NCBI RefSeq assembly: GCF_004634215.1
Contig: NZ_SMMH01000013.1
Span: 44,309 to 108,308, forward strand
Length of the DNA: 64,000 nt
Source: Deinococcus fonticola
Lineage (GTDB): Bacteria > Deinococcota > Deinococci > Deinococcales > Deinococcaceae
Direction of reading: 5' to 3'
Of the stretch, positions 38,817 to 47,440 are shown in pieces (the first letter of the stretch is position 1; every line of letters begins with the position of its first letter). The notes below the pieces were generated by a model that was given only the letters and a program-made list of their open reading frames with translations, searched no databases and was not told where the DNA came from. The translations under genes and the position numbers were made by a program.

Positions 38817-39923
38817 ATGAAAGCCAACACTGCTGCCGATCTGCGGGCCATGCTCCAAGACCTGAAAACTCTGGTGGACATCGAGTCGCCGTCCACCGAC
38901 CTGGCCGCCATCTCGCGCGTGATGAACGTCGTGGAAGGCTGGGCGCGTGACCTCGGCGCAGAAACGCGGGCGCTGCCGGGCGGCACCCGCGAAATGAATT
39001 TCGGCGTACAGGACGGGCAGAAATACTTACTGGTGCTGGCCCACGTGGACACCGTGTGGCCCCACGGCACCCTTAAGCACATGCCGTGGCGCGAGGACGC
39101 CGAGCGGCTGTACGGCCCCGGCACCTACGACATGAAAGCCGGCATCGTGGGGGTGTTTCACGCCCTGCGCAGCTTCGGGAAGGTCTGGCCGGCAGGCGGC
39201 ATTAAATTACTTGTTTCCCCGGATGAGGAAATCGGCAGTCCGACCAGCCGGAGCCACATCGAGCAGGCGGCGCGGCAGGCCCGCGTGGTGCTGGTGGTCG
39301 AGCCGCCCGTGGCCGACAGCCACAACCTGAAAACCGGGCGCAAGGGAACCGGGCAGTACACCCTGACCTTCACCGGCATTGCCAGCCACGCCGGCAACAA
39401 GCCCGCCGAAGGCGCCAGTGCCATCACCGCCGCCGCCGAGGCTGTCCTGGCCTTGCAGGCCCTGGCGCGGCCCGAGGCCGGCACCACCATCAGTGTGGGC
39501 AAAATCGCGGGCGGCACGGCCACCAACGTCGTTCCGGCAGAATGCTTTTTCGACATGGACGTGCGCGTCAGCACCCTCAGTGAGGCCGAGCGCGTGGACA
39601 AGGGCGTGCATGGCTGGAAGCCGGGCGATTCACGCGTGAAAGTCAAGGTGCAGGGCGGCCTGAACCGCCCGCCTTTCGAGCAGACGCCCGGCACGCTGGC
39701 CCTTTACGAGAAAGCGCGCGCCATCGCCGCCGACCTGGGCTTCGAGCTGGGTCACGAGGTGGTCGGCGGCGGCAGCGACGGCAACTTCACCGCGCCGCTG
39801 GCCCCCACGCTGGACGGCCTGGGTTCCCCCGGCGACGGTGCTCACGCCAGCCACGAACACGTCAGGCTCGACCGCTGGCCAGCGCACGTACAACTCCTGA
39901 CCCGGCTCCTTCAGGAGGTCTGA
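38817..39923 (+). CDS. M20-family metallopeptidase (glutamate carboxypeptidase-like)
   Basis: Di-zinc carboxypeptidase of 368 residues without a signal peptide. Metal ligands and catalytic residues: LAHVDTVWP (His, Asp), GTYDMKAG (Asp), VSPDEEIGSP (Glu-Glu), and HASHEHVRLD near the end (His). The dimerisation domain lies at about 175-285 (GIASHAGNKPAEGASAI). This matches carboxypeptidase G2-type enzymes that release C-terminal glutamate. A TACAGT -10 box (38802-38807) ends 9 nt before the ATG. The stop overlaps the next start (TGATG). Confidence 0.9.
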   Translation: MKANTAADLRAMLQDLKTLVDIESPSTDLAAISRVMNVVEGWARDLGAETRALPGGTREMNFGVQDGQKYLLVLAHVDTVWPHGTLKHMPWREDAERLYGPGTYDMKAGIVGVFHALRSFGKVWPAGGIKLLVSPDEEIGSPTSRSHIEQAARQARVVLVVEPPVADSHNLKTGRKGTGQYTLTFTGIASHAGNKPAEGASAITAAAEAVLALQALARPEAGTTISVGKIAGGTATNVVPAECFFDMDVRVSTLSEAERVDKGVHGWKPGDSRVKVKVQGGLNRPPFEQTPGTLALYEKARAIAADLGFELGHEVVGGGSDGNFTAPLAPTLDGLGSPGDGAHASHEHVRLDRWPAHVQLLTRLLQEV

Positions 39924-40219
39924 TGTTTGGGCTCTTCCGGAAAAAGCCGCCCGCCAACCCTTACGTGAAGCAGGACGACCCGCAGACCTTCCGGGTGCGT
40001 GTGAAAACCAAGGTTCACGGCGATCTGGTAGAAATCCGCTTCACGAAAAGCGCCCACATTGGCGTGGGCGACGACGGCAACCATCTTTTCCGCAAACCCA
40101 TCGTGTCCGCCGAGCACTTCGACAAAGGTGAACTGGCGGTGCATTTCGACCGCGGCTACAACGTCACGGGCGTCGAGGCGGACGGCGTGGAATTTATTCC
40201 CGTGAGCGACTGGAGCTGA
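39923..40219 (+). CDS. small conserved-type protein coupled to the M20 peptidase
   Basis: 98 residues of unknown function. Its ATG overlaps the M20 stop codon (TGATG) and a GGAGG ribosome site lies just upstream, so translation is coupled. The protein is basic at its start (LFRKKPPANPYVKQDD), then alternates strands (TFRVRVKTKVHGDLVEIRFT, KGELAVHFDRGYNVTGVEAD), suggesting a small beta-sandwich. No membrane segment. No family recognised. Confidence 0.75.
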   Translation: MFGLFRKKPPANPYVKQDDPQTFRVRVKTKVHGDLVEIRFTKSAHIGVGDDGNHLFRKPIVSAEHFDKGELAVHFDRGYNVTGVEADGVEFIPVSDWS

Positions 40220-40232
40220 GAGGAGAAGCGCC

Positions 40233-41405
40233 TCAGTTTTGAAAGGTCGTGCGGGGCGGTTCGGGCAGGCGGTAGGCGATCAGGGCGCTGGGCACCAGCA
40301 GGCTCAGACTGGCCAGGGCCGCCGTGGTGGGGTTCGTCGCGTCGGCCAGGGCGCCCACCAGAAAGACCAGCAGGCCGGCCACGCCCCAGGAGAAGCCCAT
40401 CATGATGCTGCTGGCCACCGCCACGTGCCCCGGCGCGTACTCCTGCGCGGTCACGACCCCCACCGGAATGCTGGCGTTGGCGGCCGCCCCCACCATGAAG
40501 GTCAGCGGGTAAAACCACCAGTGAGCCGGGCTGGACAGGATCAGCGCCGCGAAGAAGGGAATGGTGCCCAGAATGGCGGCGCGCAGCACAGGTGTGCGCC
40601 CGTAGCGGTCACTGTAGCGCCCGCCCAGAATGCCGCCGATGGCGCTGCCCACGGCGTACACCGCCAGCGTGATCCCGACCTCCCTCTGGCCGAAGCCGCG
40701 GGCTATCAGCATGAACGGCAGCATGGCGTTGTAGCCCATGCTCGCCAGGCTGCGCAGCACCGCCATACCCCACAACCACACGATGGGGCCACGAAAAATG
40801 CCGACGTACTCGGCCATGCTGTGCCGCCTGCCCTGCTGTTTGCCGCTGGGCGTCACGGCAAAAGTGATGGCCGCGACGCCCACGCCGATCAACGCGAACC
40901 AGGGCAGGTGCGTGAGCCCCACCCCGGCAAACACCGGCCCCAGCGCCATGCCGCCCGTGCCCCCCGCGCTGAAGATGCTGGCCCACAGGCCGCGTTTGTC
41001 CGGCGGGCTGTTCTGCGCCACGTAAGCGGCCCCGGCCGGATGGAAAAATCCACTGCCGAACCCTGCCACGGCCACCAGGAGCAGCAGCACGCCGAACCAC
41101 GGCACGAACCCCATCAGGGTCAGGCCCACCCCGGTCATCAGCGGGCCCAGGGCCGCCGCGTAACGCCTGTCCACGCGCTCCCCCACGATGCCCAGCAGGG
41201 GCTGGAGGACACTGCTGGTCAGGCTGTAGATGCTGCCCAGTAAAGTCACTGCGGCGATGCTGACCCCGTATTTCTGCTGCAGGGCCGGCGTCAGGGGCGT
41301 CAGCATGGCCCCGTAAGCGTCGTTGATGAAGTGCCCGGCGGTCATCGCCAGGGCAATCGCCGCCGCGTAACGGGGCACCGACTGAACAGTCACGGAAGAA
41401 GACAC
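40233..41405 (-). CDS. MFS transporter
   Basis: Major facilitator transporter with twelve predicted helices; 390 residues from a GTG start supported by a -10 box 6 nt upstream. The loop motif between helices 2 and 3 (GIVGERVDRRYAAALG) and its relative between helices 8 and 9 (GGRYSDRYGRTPVLRAAI) are both present. It resembles the fosmidomycin-resistance/sugar-efflux branch (DAYGAMLTPLTPALQQKYGVS). The substrate is unknown. Confidence 0.87.
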   Translation of the reverse strand: MSSSVTVQSVPRYAAAIALAMTAGHFINDAYGAMLTPLTPALQQKYGVSIAAVTLLGSIYSLTSSVLQPLLGIVGERVDRRYAAALGPLMTGVGLTLMGFVPWFGVLLLLVAVAGFGSGFFHPAGAAYVAQNSPPDKRGLWASIFSAGGTGGMALGPVFAGVGLTHLPWFALIGVGVAAITFAVTPSGKQQGRRHSMAEYVGIFRGPIVWLWGMAVLRSLASMGYNAMLPFMLIARGFGQREVGITLAVYAVGSAIGGILGGRYSDRYGRTPVLRAAILGTIPFFAALILSSPAHWWFYPLTFMVGAAANASIPVGVVTAQEYAPGHVAVASSIMMGFSWGVAGLLVFLVGALADATNPTTAALASLSLLVPSALIAYRLPEPPRTTFQN

Positions 41406-41411
41406 GCCCTC

Positions 41412-41417
41412 ACCCTA
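41412..41417 (-). promoter_or_regulatory. -10 box of a probable leaderless promoter
   Basis: TAGGGT on the minus strand ends 6 nt before the GTG at 41405 of the MFS gene. Confidence 0.5.
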
Positions 41418-41549
41418 CGCCCCGCGCGCGGCCAGGAAAGTGCGTCCGTCTCGGCAGGTTCGCCGCCCCTCATGGCGCCCCCAACCCCCGCGGTCTTCAA
41501 CAGGGCTGCTCAACAGGAATTTGGCACGTTTCGGAAAACGCCAGCTCAG

Positions 41550-41555
41550 TAAGCT
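41550..41555 (+). promoter_or_regulatory. -10 box upstream of the PRTase-like gene
   Basis: TAAGCT ends 6 nt before the ATG at 41562. The GGAGG in between could instead serve as a ribosome site for a longer transcript. Confidence 0.4.
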
Positions 41556-41561
41556 GGAGGT

Positions 41562-42041
41562 ATGATTGAGACATTCCGTCAACACCTGTCACAGTCGTTC
41601 AGTTCGGAAGCGCAACTGGACGGTGCGGTGAGCGGATTGTCTGCCTTCGACTGGCAACCGGTCGCCGACCTGTTCGCCATGCGCCTGCCGGAATTCGACG
41701 CGGTGTACGCCCTGCCCGGTGCGGAGCAGCTGGGCGCAGAAATCGCGCAGGCGCGTGGCGTGCCCGAAGTCAGCCGCTCCGGCTGGCCGGGCGCGGGCGG
41801 CGAGGTGCTGATCCTGAGCGCGCAATTGAAAGACGGTCAGGCTGAAGAGGCCGTCTTCACGCAGGCCAGGGACTCAGGCTGGCAGGTGGCCCTGATCGCT
41901 GCCGCTGTCGAGTACACCAGTCTGGGTGGGCGCGCGCGGCTACACCGCCATGACGTGCCGGTGCGCGCCGCCGCGCAGGTCGCCACCACCCCGGGCGGCC
42001 TGATCTTCGAGCGCCGCGCTCCCGAACGCTGGAATCACTGA
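41562..42041 (+). CDS. uncharacterised protein, possibly a degenerate phosphoribosyltransferase
   Basis: 159 residues. The middle reads YALPGAEQLGAEIAQARGVPEV then GGEVLILSAQLKDGQAEEAVFTQARDSG and WQVALIAAAVEYTSLGGRARL. This strand-helix-strand order follows adenine phosphoribosyltransferases, where a PRPP loop with two acidic residues and Thr/Gly would stand at about residue 90. Here that loop reads SAQLKDGQAE and lacks the consensus. It may bind a ligand without catalysis. The resemblance is weak. Confidence 0.6.
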   Translation: MIETFRQHLSQSFSSEAQLDGAVSGLSAFDWQPVADLFAMRLPEFDAVYALPGAEQLGAEIAQARGVPEVSRSGWPGAGGEVLILSAQLKDGQAEEAVFTQARDSGWQVALIAAAVEYTSLGGRARLHRHDVPVRAAAQVATTPGGLIFERRAPERWNH

Positions 42042-42068
42042 TTCTGGGCGGCAGTGAAGCACCACGCG

Positions 42069-42126
42069 GGTCGGCTCAGAGCCCGACCTCACAGGAGGCC
42101 CATGTCATACCGTTTAGAGCGGTATG
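42069..42126 (+). terminator. two consecutive hairpins after the PRTase-like gene
   Basis: Hairpin 1: GGTCGG (42069-42074) / CCGACC (42083-42088). Hairpin 2: CATACCG (42106-42112) / CGGTATG (42120-42126), loop TTTAGAG, followed by TTTCTCTTG. Hairpin 2 with its T-rich tail can act as a terminator for the plus-strand gene. Its shape also resembles a small dispersed hairpin. Confidence 0.5.
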
Positions 42127-42189
42127 TTTCTCTTGCTCACGCTGTTCGGCAAAAGAGAAGGGATCACCATTTTCTTTTTCAGAGTGGTC

Positions 42190-43194
42190 TCAGATGCTCA
42201 GCACCCTGGCGCAGCGGTACAGGTCGTGGCTGACATCCTTGCTGTTCTGCCAGGTTTCAGGCAACGGCGTGTAGGTGATGCCGCCCGCCGTGCGGCCGAC
42301 CATGACACCTTTCTGGCCGTCCATCAGGGCGTATACGGCTGCCTCGCCCAGGCGGCTGGCCAGAATGCGGTCGCTGGACACGGGCGAGCCGCCGCGCTGT
42401 ATATGACCCAGAATGGACACGCGCGTCTCCAGCCCCGTTCCGGCCTGAATGGCGTCCCCGACGGCCTGCGCTCCGCCGTCGTAGCCCTCGGCCACGATGA
42501 TGATGCTGCCTTTCTTGCCCTTCTCGACCGACTGCTTCACGATCTCCACGACGCTCTCGATGGGCTTCTCGTCCTCGGGAATGAAGACCTCTTCCGCGCC
42601 GCCGGCCACGGCGACGTCCAGGGCAATGTGCCCGGCGTGGCGGCCCATCACCTCGATCACGAAAATGCGTTCGTGGCTGGCCCCGGTGTCGCGCAGTTTA
42701 TCCACGGCGTCCAGCGCGGTTTCCACGGCAGTGAAGTACCCGATGGTGTGGTCGGTGCCGTACAAGTCGTTGTCGATGGTGCCGGGCACACCGATGACCG
42801 GAATGCCGTGTTCCTCCTGAAGGTGGTAGCCACCGTGAAAACTGCCGTCGCCACCAATCACAATCAGGCCACCCACGCCCCACTCGCGCAGGTACCGGGC
42901 CCCTTCGGCGCGGCCCTCCGGGGTACGCCAGGTGCGGCTGCGGGCGGTCAGCAGAATGGTGCCGCCGCGCTGAATGGTGTTGGCCACGTCCCTTGGCCCC
43001 AGCAGGTGCATTTCGCCCCGGTGCAGGCCCGAAAAGCCGCGCCGCACGCCCACCACCTCGATACCCTGGCTGGCGGCGGCGCGAACGACGGCGCGGATGG
43101 CGGCGTTCATACCGGGCGCGTCACCGCCACTGGTCAGCACGGCCACTCGTTGGATTCCGGCGGGGTTGGGGTGAATTTCGTTGATTTCAATCAT
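42190..43194 (-). CDS. pfkA: 6-phosphofructokinase
   Basis: ATP-dependent phosphofructokinase of glycolysis, 334 residues. The start at 43194 ([13 protein letters not shown]) is preferred to an ATG at 43215. Signatures: [31 protein letters not shown], and the catalytic base in [12 protein letters not shown] (Asp). The fructose 6-phosphate sites include [11 protein letters not shown] and [17 protein letters not shown] 123-bp dispersed repeat lies directly upstream, where its promoter should be. Confidence 0.95.
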   Translation of the reverse strand: MIEINEIHPNPAGIQRVAVLTSGGDAPGMNAAIRAVVRAAASQGIEVVGVRRGFSGLHRGEMHLLGPRDVANTIQRGGTILLTARSRTWRTPEGRAEGARYLREWGVGGLIVIGGDGSFHGGYHLQEEHGIPVIGVPGTIDNDLYGTDHTIGYFTAVETALDAVDKLRDTGASHERIFVIEVMGRHAGHIALDVAVAGGAEEVFIPEDEKPIESVVEIVKQSVEKGKKGSIIIVAEGYDGGAQAVGDAIQAGTGLETRVSILGHIQRGGSPVSSDRILASRLGEAAVYALMDGQKGVMVGRTAGGITYTPLPETWQNSKDVSHDLYRCARVLSI

Positions 43195-43221
43195 GGCTGG
43201 AAACCTCGTTCTCAAGGATTA

Positions 43222-43344
43222 GAGCAGTCCTCCGAATTATGCGCTCTGCGGAAGGGCACCCCAGAGCGCTCCATTCTTCATTCTGCTCGTCTGAATTCAC
43301 TCGATCTGCTTGGAAAAAACCACTGCGTTCTTCTGTCAAATGCT
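43222..43344. repeat. dispersed repeat, copy A (123 bp)
   Basis: Inverted relative to copy B at 45006-45128; about 80% identical by hand alignment. It contains the hairpin GCGCTCTG (43241-43248) / CAGAGCGC (43262-43269). The flanks of A match the reverse complement of B, but the hairpin interior (CGGAAGGGCACCC) matches B in the direct orientation. Located between the end of rsmI and the start of pfkA. Confidence 0.85.
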
Positions 43345-43377
43345 TTAGGACGCGCTCAAGGCAGGTGGCGCCAGACT

Positions 43378-44219
<842 letters not shown>

Positions 44220-44220
<1 letters not shown>

Positions 44221-44450
44221 CAGGCGGACGGTTCGGCGGCCGCGCTGCCCATCTCCAGCGCCAGGCCAGGGTTGGCCTCAGGTTTCACGCGCACCTTGAC
44301 CTTGCGCGAGGAGCGCTTGATGGCGTTGGAAATCTTCGCCCGCAGCAGTTCAGTTTCCCCGACGGTCACGGTGACCACCGTTCCTTCCGGCAAGCGCGTC
44401 CCGATAACGACCACCACGCCGTTTTCCACGACACCCTTGTAGGCCCTCAC
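44220..44450 (-). CDS. small basic protein coupled to rsmI, antitoxin-like N-terminus
   Basis: 76 residues. The first half (MRAYKGVVENGVVVVIGTRL then PEGTVVTVTVGE) has the beta pattern seen in DUF104/AbrB-type antitoxins. The second half is very basic (ISNAIKRSSRKVKVRVKPEAN) and could contact nucleic acid. No toxin gene is adjacent; the next gene is rsmI, overlapping by TGATG. Function unknown. Confidence 0.6.
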
Positions 44451-44526
44451 ATTGACTCCTGTTTAACAGACGGCCTTTGCATCCTGACCATTCTGAACGT
44501 TTTTGCGGCCTGTGTCATGTTGCCGC

Positions 44527-44988
44527 TCATGAACGGGGGGGCGCCTGGCCCGCCTGCTTTTTCGCGGCGGCTTCCCTCGCGCGGCGCTGACGCCTTTCCG
44601 CCGCGCCCAGCGCTTCTTGCAGCGCCACGATCTCGGATTCGCGCGCCCCGCCCAGCCGCGCGTAGCGGTCGATCACCTCCGCCGCCTCGCGCCGGCGCCC
44701 CAGCCGCAGCAGCATGGCGCCCAGATGCTCACCGTTCACAAAGTAGGCGCGGGGGTTTTCCGGGTCGGCCTGCACCTGCTCGCGCGCCTGTGCCAGCAGG
44801 GCCAGCCGCGCCGAGTGGCGGTTCACCTGCCAGCGCACGCCATACGCCGCCAGCGTGAAAATCACCACTGCCCCCAGCACCGAGGCCGTCAGCGCCTCGG
44901 GCACGCCCAGCTGCGCTGCCAGCCGCACCGATACCGGAAACATGAAGGCCAGCATGACCACCACGGCCAGGGTCGCCGCGTAATTCAC
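44527..44988 (-). CDS. membrane protein with TPR-like tail
   Basis: 153 residues from a GTG at 44988 preceded by GTGGAG. Upstream in-frame codons run into the dispersed repeat and are not counted. Two membrane segments (ATLAVVVMLAFMFPVSVRLAA and LTASVLGAVVIFTLAAYGV) are followed by a helical hairpin region (ALLAQAREQVQADPENPRAYFVNGEHLGAMLLRLGRRREAAEV) resembling TPR units, and a charged tail. Function unknown. Confidence 0.65.
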   Translation of the reverse strand: MNYAATLAVVVMLAFMFPVSVRLAAQLGVPEALTASVLGAVVIFTLAAYGVRWQVNRHSARLALLAQAREQVQADPENPRAYFVNGEHLGAMLLRLGRRREAAEVIDRYARLGGARESEIVALQEALGAAERRQRRAREAAAKKQAGQAPPRS

Positions 44989-45005
44989 GCCCGCTCCACT
45001 TTCAG

Positions 45006-45128
45006 AGCATTTGACAAAAGAACGCCGTGATTTTGTCCGAGCAGCGCGAGTGAATTTAAATGAGCAGGACGAAAAATCGAGCGCTCTGTGGAAGGGCACC
45101 GCAGAGCGCGTAATTCGGAGAACTGCTC
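45006..45128. repeat. dispersed repeat, copy B (123 bp)
   Basis: Same length as copy A (43222-43344) and in inverted orientation. Hairpin GCGCTCTG (45081-45088) / CAGAGCGC (45102-45109) with interior TGGAAGGGCACCG. That interior keeps the same direction as in copy A although the flanks are reversed. Lies between the promoter regions of the minus-strand membrane protein and rlmH. Confidence 0.85.
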
Positions 45129-45188
45129 CAGCATACCCACCATTTTAATACGGCCTGCGTCCAGGGCACGCTCCCGCTGCCGATTCCT

Positions 45189-45194
45189 TATCCT
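45189..45194 (+). promoter_or_regulatory. -10 box of the rlmH leaderless promoter
   Basis: TATCCT ends 7 nt before the rlmH ATG at 45202. Confidence 0.55.
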
Positions 45195-45201
45195 GAATGT
45201 C

Positions 45202-45642
45202 ATGCGCCTGCACCTCATTACCGTCGGCGAACCCAAACTTGCGTACGCCCGCGCCGGCTGGGACGAGTACGAGAAACGCCTGCGCCGCTACCACAAGGTT
45301 CAGGTGACGCGCGTCAGCGGCAAAACCCAGGCCGCCGAAAGCGAGGCGGTGGCCCGCGCCGCCGGCAAAGCGCCCCTGATTCTCCTCGATCCACGCGGGC
45401 AGCAGTTCACCAGCGAGCAACTTGCCCAGTACCTCGACGCCCAGGCGCTGGGCGGGCACGGCGAACTGGCCCTGGCCATCGGCGGCCCGGACGGTCACAC
45501 CGAGCCGCTTCGCCAGCAGGCCCATCACCTCTGGAGCCTGAGCCGCCTGACGCTGCCGCACGACCTGGCCATGCTGGTGATGACCGAAGCCCTTTACCGC
45601 GCCGCCACCATCAGCGCCGGTGAACCCTACCACCGGGGGTAG
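45202..45642 (+). CDS. rlmH: 23S rRNA (pseudouridine1915-N3)-methyltransferase
   Basis: SPOUT-class methyltransferase of 146 residues acting on helix 69 of assembled 70S ribosomes. It has the expected strands MRLHLITVGEPK and LILLDPRGQQFTSEQLAQYL, the AdoMet knot LALAIGGPDGHTEPLRQQA, and the C-terminal SLSRLTLPHDLAMLVMTEALYRAATISAGEPYHRG, which includes the catalytic and dimer residues. Typical size; start fixed by the -10 box. Confidence 0.96.
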   Translation: MRLHLITVGEPKLAYARAGWDEYEKRLRRYHKVQVTRVSGKTQAAESEAVARAAGKAPLILLDPRGQQFTSEQLAQYLDAQALGGHGELALAIGGPDGHTEPLRQQAHHLWSLSRLTLPHDLAMLVMTEALYRAATISAGEPYHRG

Positions 45643-45734
45643 ATCAGGAGATTCAACTGGTCAGCTGCGCTGGACGGGACACCTTATCGATGAAGTGGCT
45701 ATGCGTCGCGTCCGCCATGCTGGCTCCTGACTGC

Positions 45735-46538
45735 TTATTCCTGAGGGCCTGCCGACGGGCCGTTCACGAAGTTCGCCGGGCGTTTCTCCTTGAAGGCCGT
45801 GACGCCCTCCAGGTGCTCCCAGTGATCACCGGCACGCTGTTGCAGGTCGGCTTCCAGGTTCAGGGCCTCGTTCAGGCTGCCGGTCAGGGCGGCGTTCAGG
45901 GCCCGTTTGGTCAGGGCCAGGGCGTTGGCCGGCCGGGCCGCCAGACGCTCGGCGTAGGCCTGCACGTCCTGCCGGAAGGTGTCGTCCGGGTACACCGCTT
46001 CGCACAGGCCCAGGCGCAACCCGTCCTCGGCGCGTACCTTCTCGGCCAGGGCCATCAGTTCGAAGGCCCTGTTGAACCCCACCAGGCGCGGCAGAAACCA
46101 CGTGCTGCCGCTGTCGGGAATCAGAGCGATGTTGCTGAACACCTCGACGAACACGCTGGACTGCGCCCACAGGCGAATGTCACCGGCCAGGGCCAGGCTG
46201 GCTCCAGCCCCCGCCGCCACACCATTCACGGCGCTGATGACCGGCTTGTTCAGGGTGCGCATGGTACGGATCAGGGGGTTGAAGGTCTGGTGCAGGTGCT
46301 CGGTGAAGGACAGCCCCTGTCCGGACACGTCGCCCAGATCCTGACCGGCGCAAAAGCCCCGGCCCTCGCCGGTCAGCACCACCACGCGCACCTGCGGGTC
46401 GGCGTCGGCCCGCTGAAGTTCGGCGGTCAGTTGCAGCAGCGTGTCGGCGTTGACGGCATTGAGCTTGTCGGGCCGGTTGATGCTGAGGGTACGGACACCG
46501 GCACGGTCTTGCACCAGGATATTGGGCTGTTCACTCAT
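45735..46538 (-). CDS. enoyl-CoA hydratase/isomerase, PaaG-like
   Basis: Crotonase-fold enzyme of 267 residues. The oxyanion-hole segments are GRGFCAGQDLGDV (about residues 58-70) and VNGVAAGAGASLALAGDIRLW (about 104-124). The Asp in ALIPDSGSTWFLPRLVG is typical of the PaaG group (ring 1,2-epoxyphenylacetyl-CoA isomerase) rather than the hydratase Glu. It ends with the FxEKRPANF signature. With the PaaI-like thioesterase gene at 3502 this hints at aromatic or fatty acyl-CoA metabolism, but no paa cluster is present. Confidence 0.88.
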   Translation of the reverse strand: MSEQPNILVQDRAGVRTLSINRPDKLNAVNADTLLQLTAELQRADADPQVRVVVLTGEGRGFCAGQDLGDVSGQGLSFTEHLHQTFNPLIRTMRTLNKPVISAVNGVAAGAGASLALAGDIRLWAQSSVFVEVFSNIALIPDSGSTWFLPRLVGFNRAFELMALAEKVRAEDGLRLGLCEAVYPDDTFRQDVQAYAERLAARPANALALTKRALNAALTGSLNEALNLEADLQQRAGDHWEHLEGVTAFKEKRPANFVNGPSAGPQE

Positions 46539-46544
46539 GCCTCC

Positions 46545-46550
46545 AGGGTA
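46545..46550 (-). promoter_or_regulatory. -10 box of a probable leaderless promoter
   Basis: TACCCT on the minus strand ends 6 nt before the ATG at 46538; the gap GGAGGC could also act as a ribosome site. Confidence 0.4.
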
Positions 46551-46565
46551 ACGCCGACACGCTGC

Positions 46566-46571
46566 TACACT
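46566..46571 (+). promoter_or_regulatory. -10 box of the ruvX leaderless promoter
   Basis: TACACT ends 8 nt before the ATG at 46580. It is divergent from, and within 30 nt of, the promoter of the enoyl-CoA hydratase gene. Confidence 0.5.
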
Positions 46572-46579
46572 CGCCCGGT

Positions 46580-46981
46580 ATGCCTGAACTGCCTGTCATT
46601 CTGGCGCTGGACGTCAGCAAGAACCGGATCGGCTTCGCCGTGAATCAGGGGCGGCTGGCCTTCGGGCGAGGCAGCGTCGACCGCAAGCGCCTGCCGCTGG
46701 ATTTAAAGGCGGTGCGCCTCAAAGTGGCCGAAACCGGCGCGGCCGAGTTGCTGCTGGGTCTGCCACTCAGCACCGACGGCAAGCGCAACCCCGCGCTGGA
46801 TCGCGTCCGGGCCTTCGGGCAGGTTCTGCTGGAGAAAGGCTACGTGGTGCGTTACCAGGACGAGCGGTTCACCACGCGCCGCGCCCGCGATCTCGGGGTC
46901 AACGATCTGGACGAAGCGGCCGCCGTGGAGATCCTCTCATTGTTCCTGCTGGGTCAAGATGAGAACAAAGAAGATTCATAA
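46580..46981 (+). CDS. ruvX: YqgF/RuvX-family nuclease
   Basis: RNase H-fold nuclease of 133 residues involved in 16S rRNA end processing and, in some species, Holliday junction cutting. First acidic site LALDVSKNRIGFAV (Asp11), LLLGLPLSTDGKRNP, RYQDERFTTRRA (Glu), and the final acidic site in VNDLDEAAAVEIL. The usual pattern GxDxGxxRIG is slightly altered (LALDVSKNRIG). The C-terminus is short and acidic. Confidence 0.9.
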   Translation: MPELPVILALDVSKNRIGFAVNQGRLAFGRGSVDRKRLPLDLKAVRLKVAETGAAELLLGLPLSTDGKRNPALDRVRAFGQVLLEKGYVVRYQDERFTTRRARDLGVNDLDEAAAVEILSLFLLGQDENKEDS

Positions 46982-47440
46982 TTTTTTAATCTTTCTCAGG
47001 AATAAGTCTCGGATGAGTGAACAGGATCAAAAATTTAAGAATGAAGTTTCCCTATGCGGCTTCTCTTTTCTATAAGGAGCAGACGGCGCGGCGTCAGGAA
47101 AAACCCATATGGAATGTCCTAAACGGCCTGAAGCAAAGCGAAGACACCCAGGAAACGGAGGCATCGCAGCCGCCGATCTTCTTAAAAATGATTCGAAGCT
47201 GATGATGAGGGAAGTGAACTGTCGTCCTGAAGGCACAAATCTTCTTGACACCTCATAAGCCTCATCCTGTATACTCCCACAAGGATTTCATCCTGAACTA
47301 ACGTGGCTTGACTGGGCAAGTGAACAACTGGGTGGACAGGAAACCCGGCAACTGGATCCAAACCAGCGTTCTACGAAACCAATCAACAGTCCACGGATAG
47401 GGAAGGCAACGGGGAATCCCCACTCTTTCTCGGAGGAAGT
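46982..47440 (+). promoter_or_regulatory. AT-rich intergenic region with promoter and long leader of the surface lipoprotein gene
   Basis: A promoter is visible at 47245-47275: TTGACA (47245-47250), 19 nt, TATACT (47270-47275). Transcription would start near 47283, leaving a leader of about 158 nt. The leader opens with a small hairpin AGGAT-TTC-ATCCT (47282-47294) and ends with a GGAGGAAG ribosome site. Between 46990 and 47240 I see only weak open frames and no convincing gene. Confidence 0.6.

Noticed and set aside
47017..47202. 61-codon open frame upstream of the surface lipoprotein gene
   Set aside because: No ribosome site, AT-rich random composition and no recognisable features; treated as intergenic.
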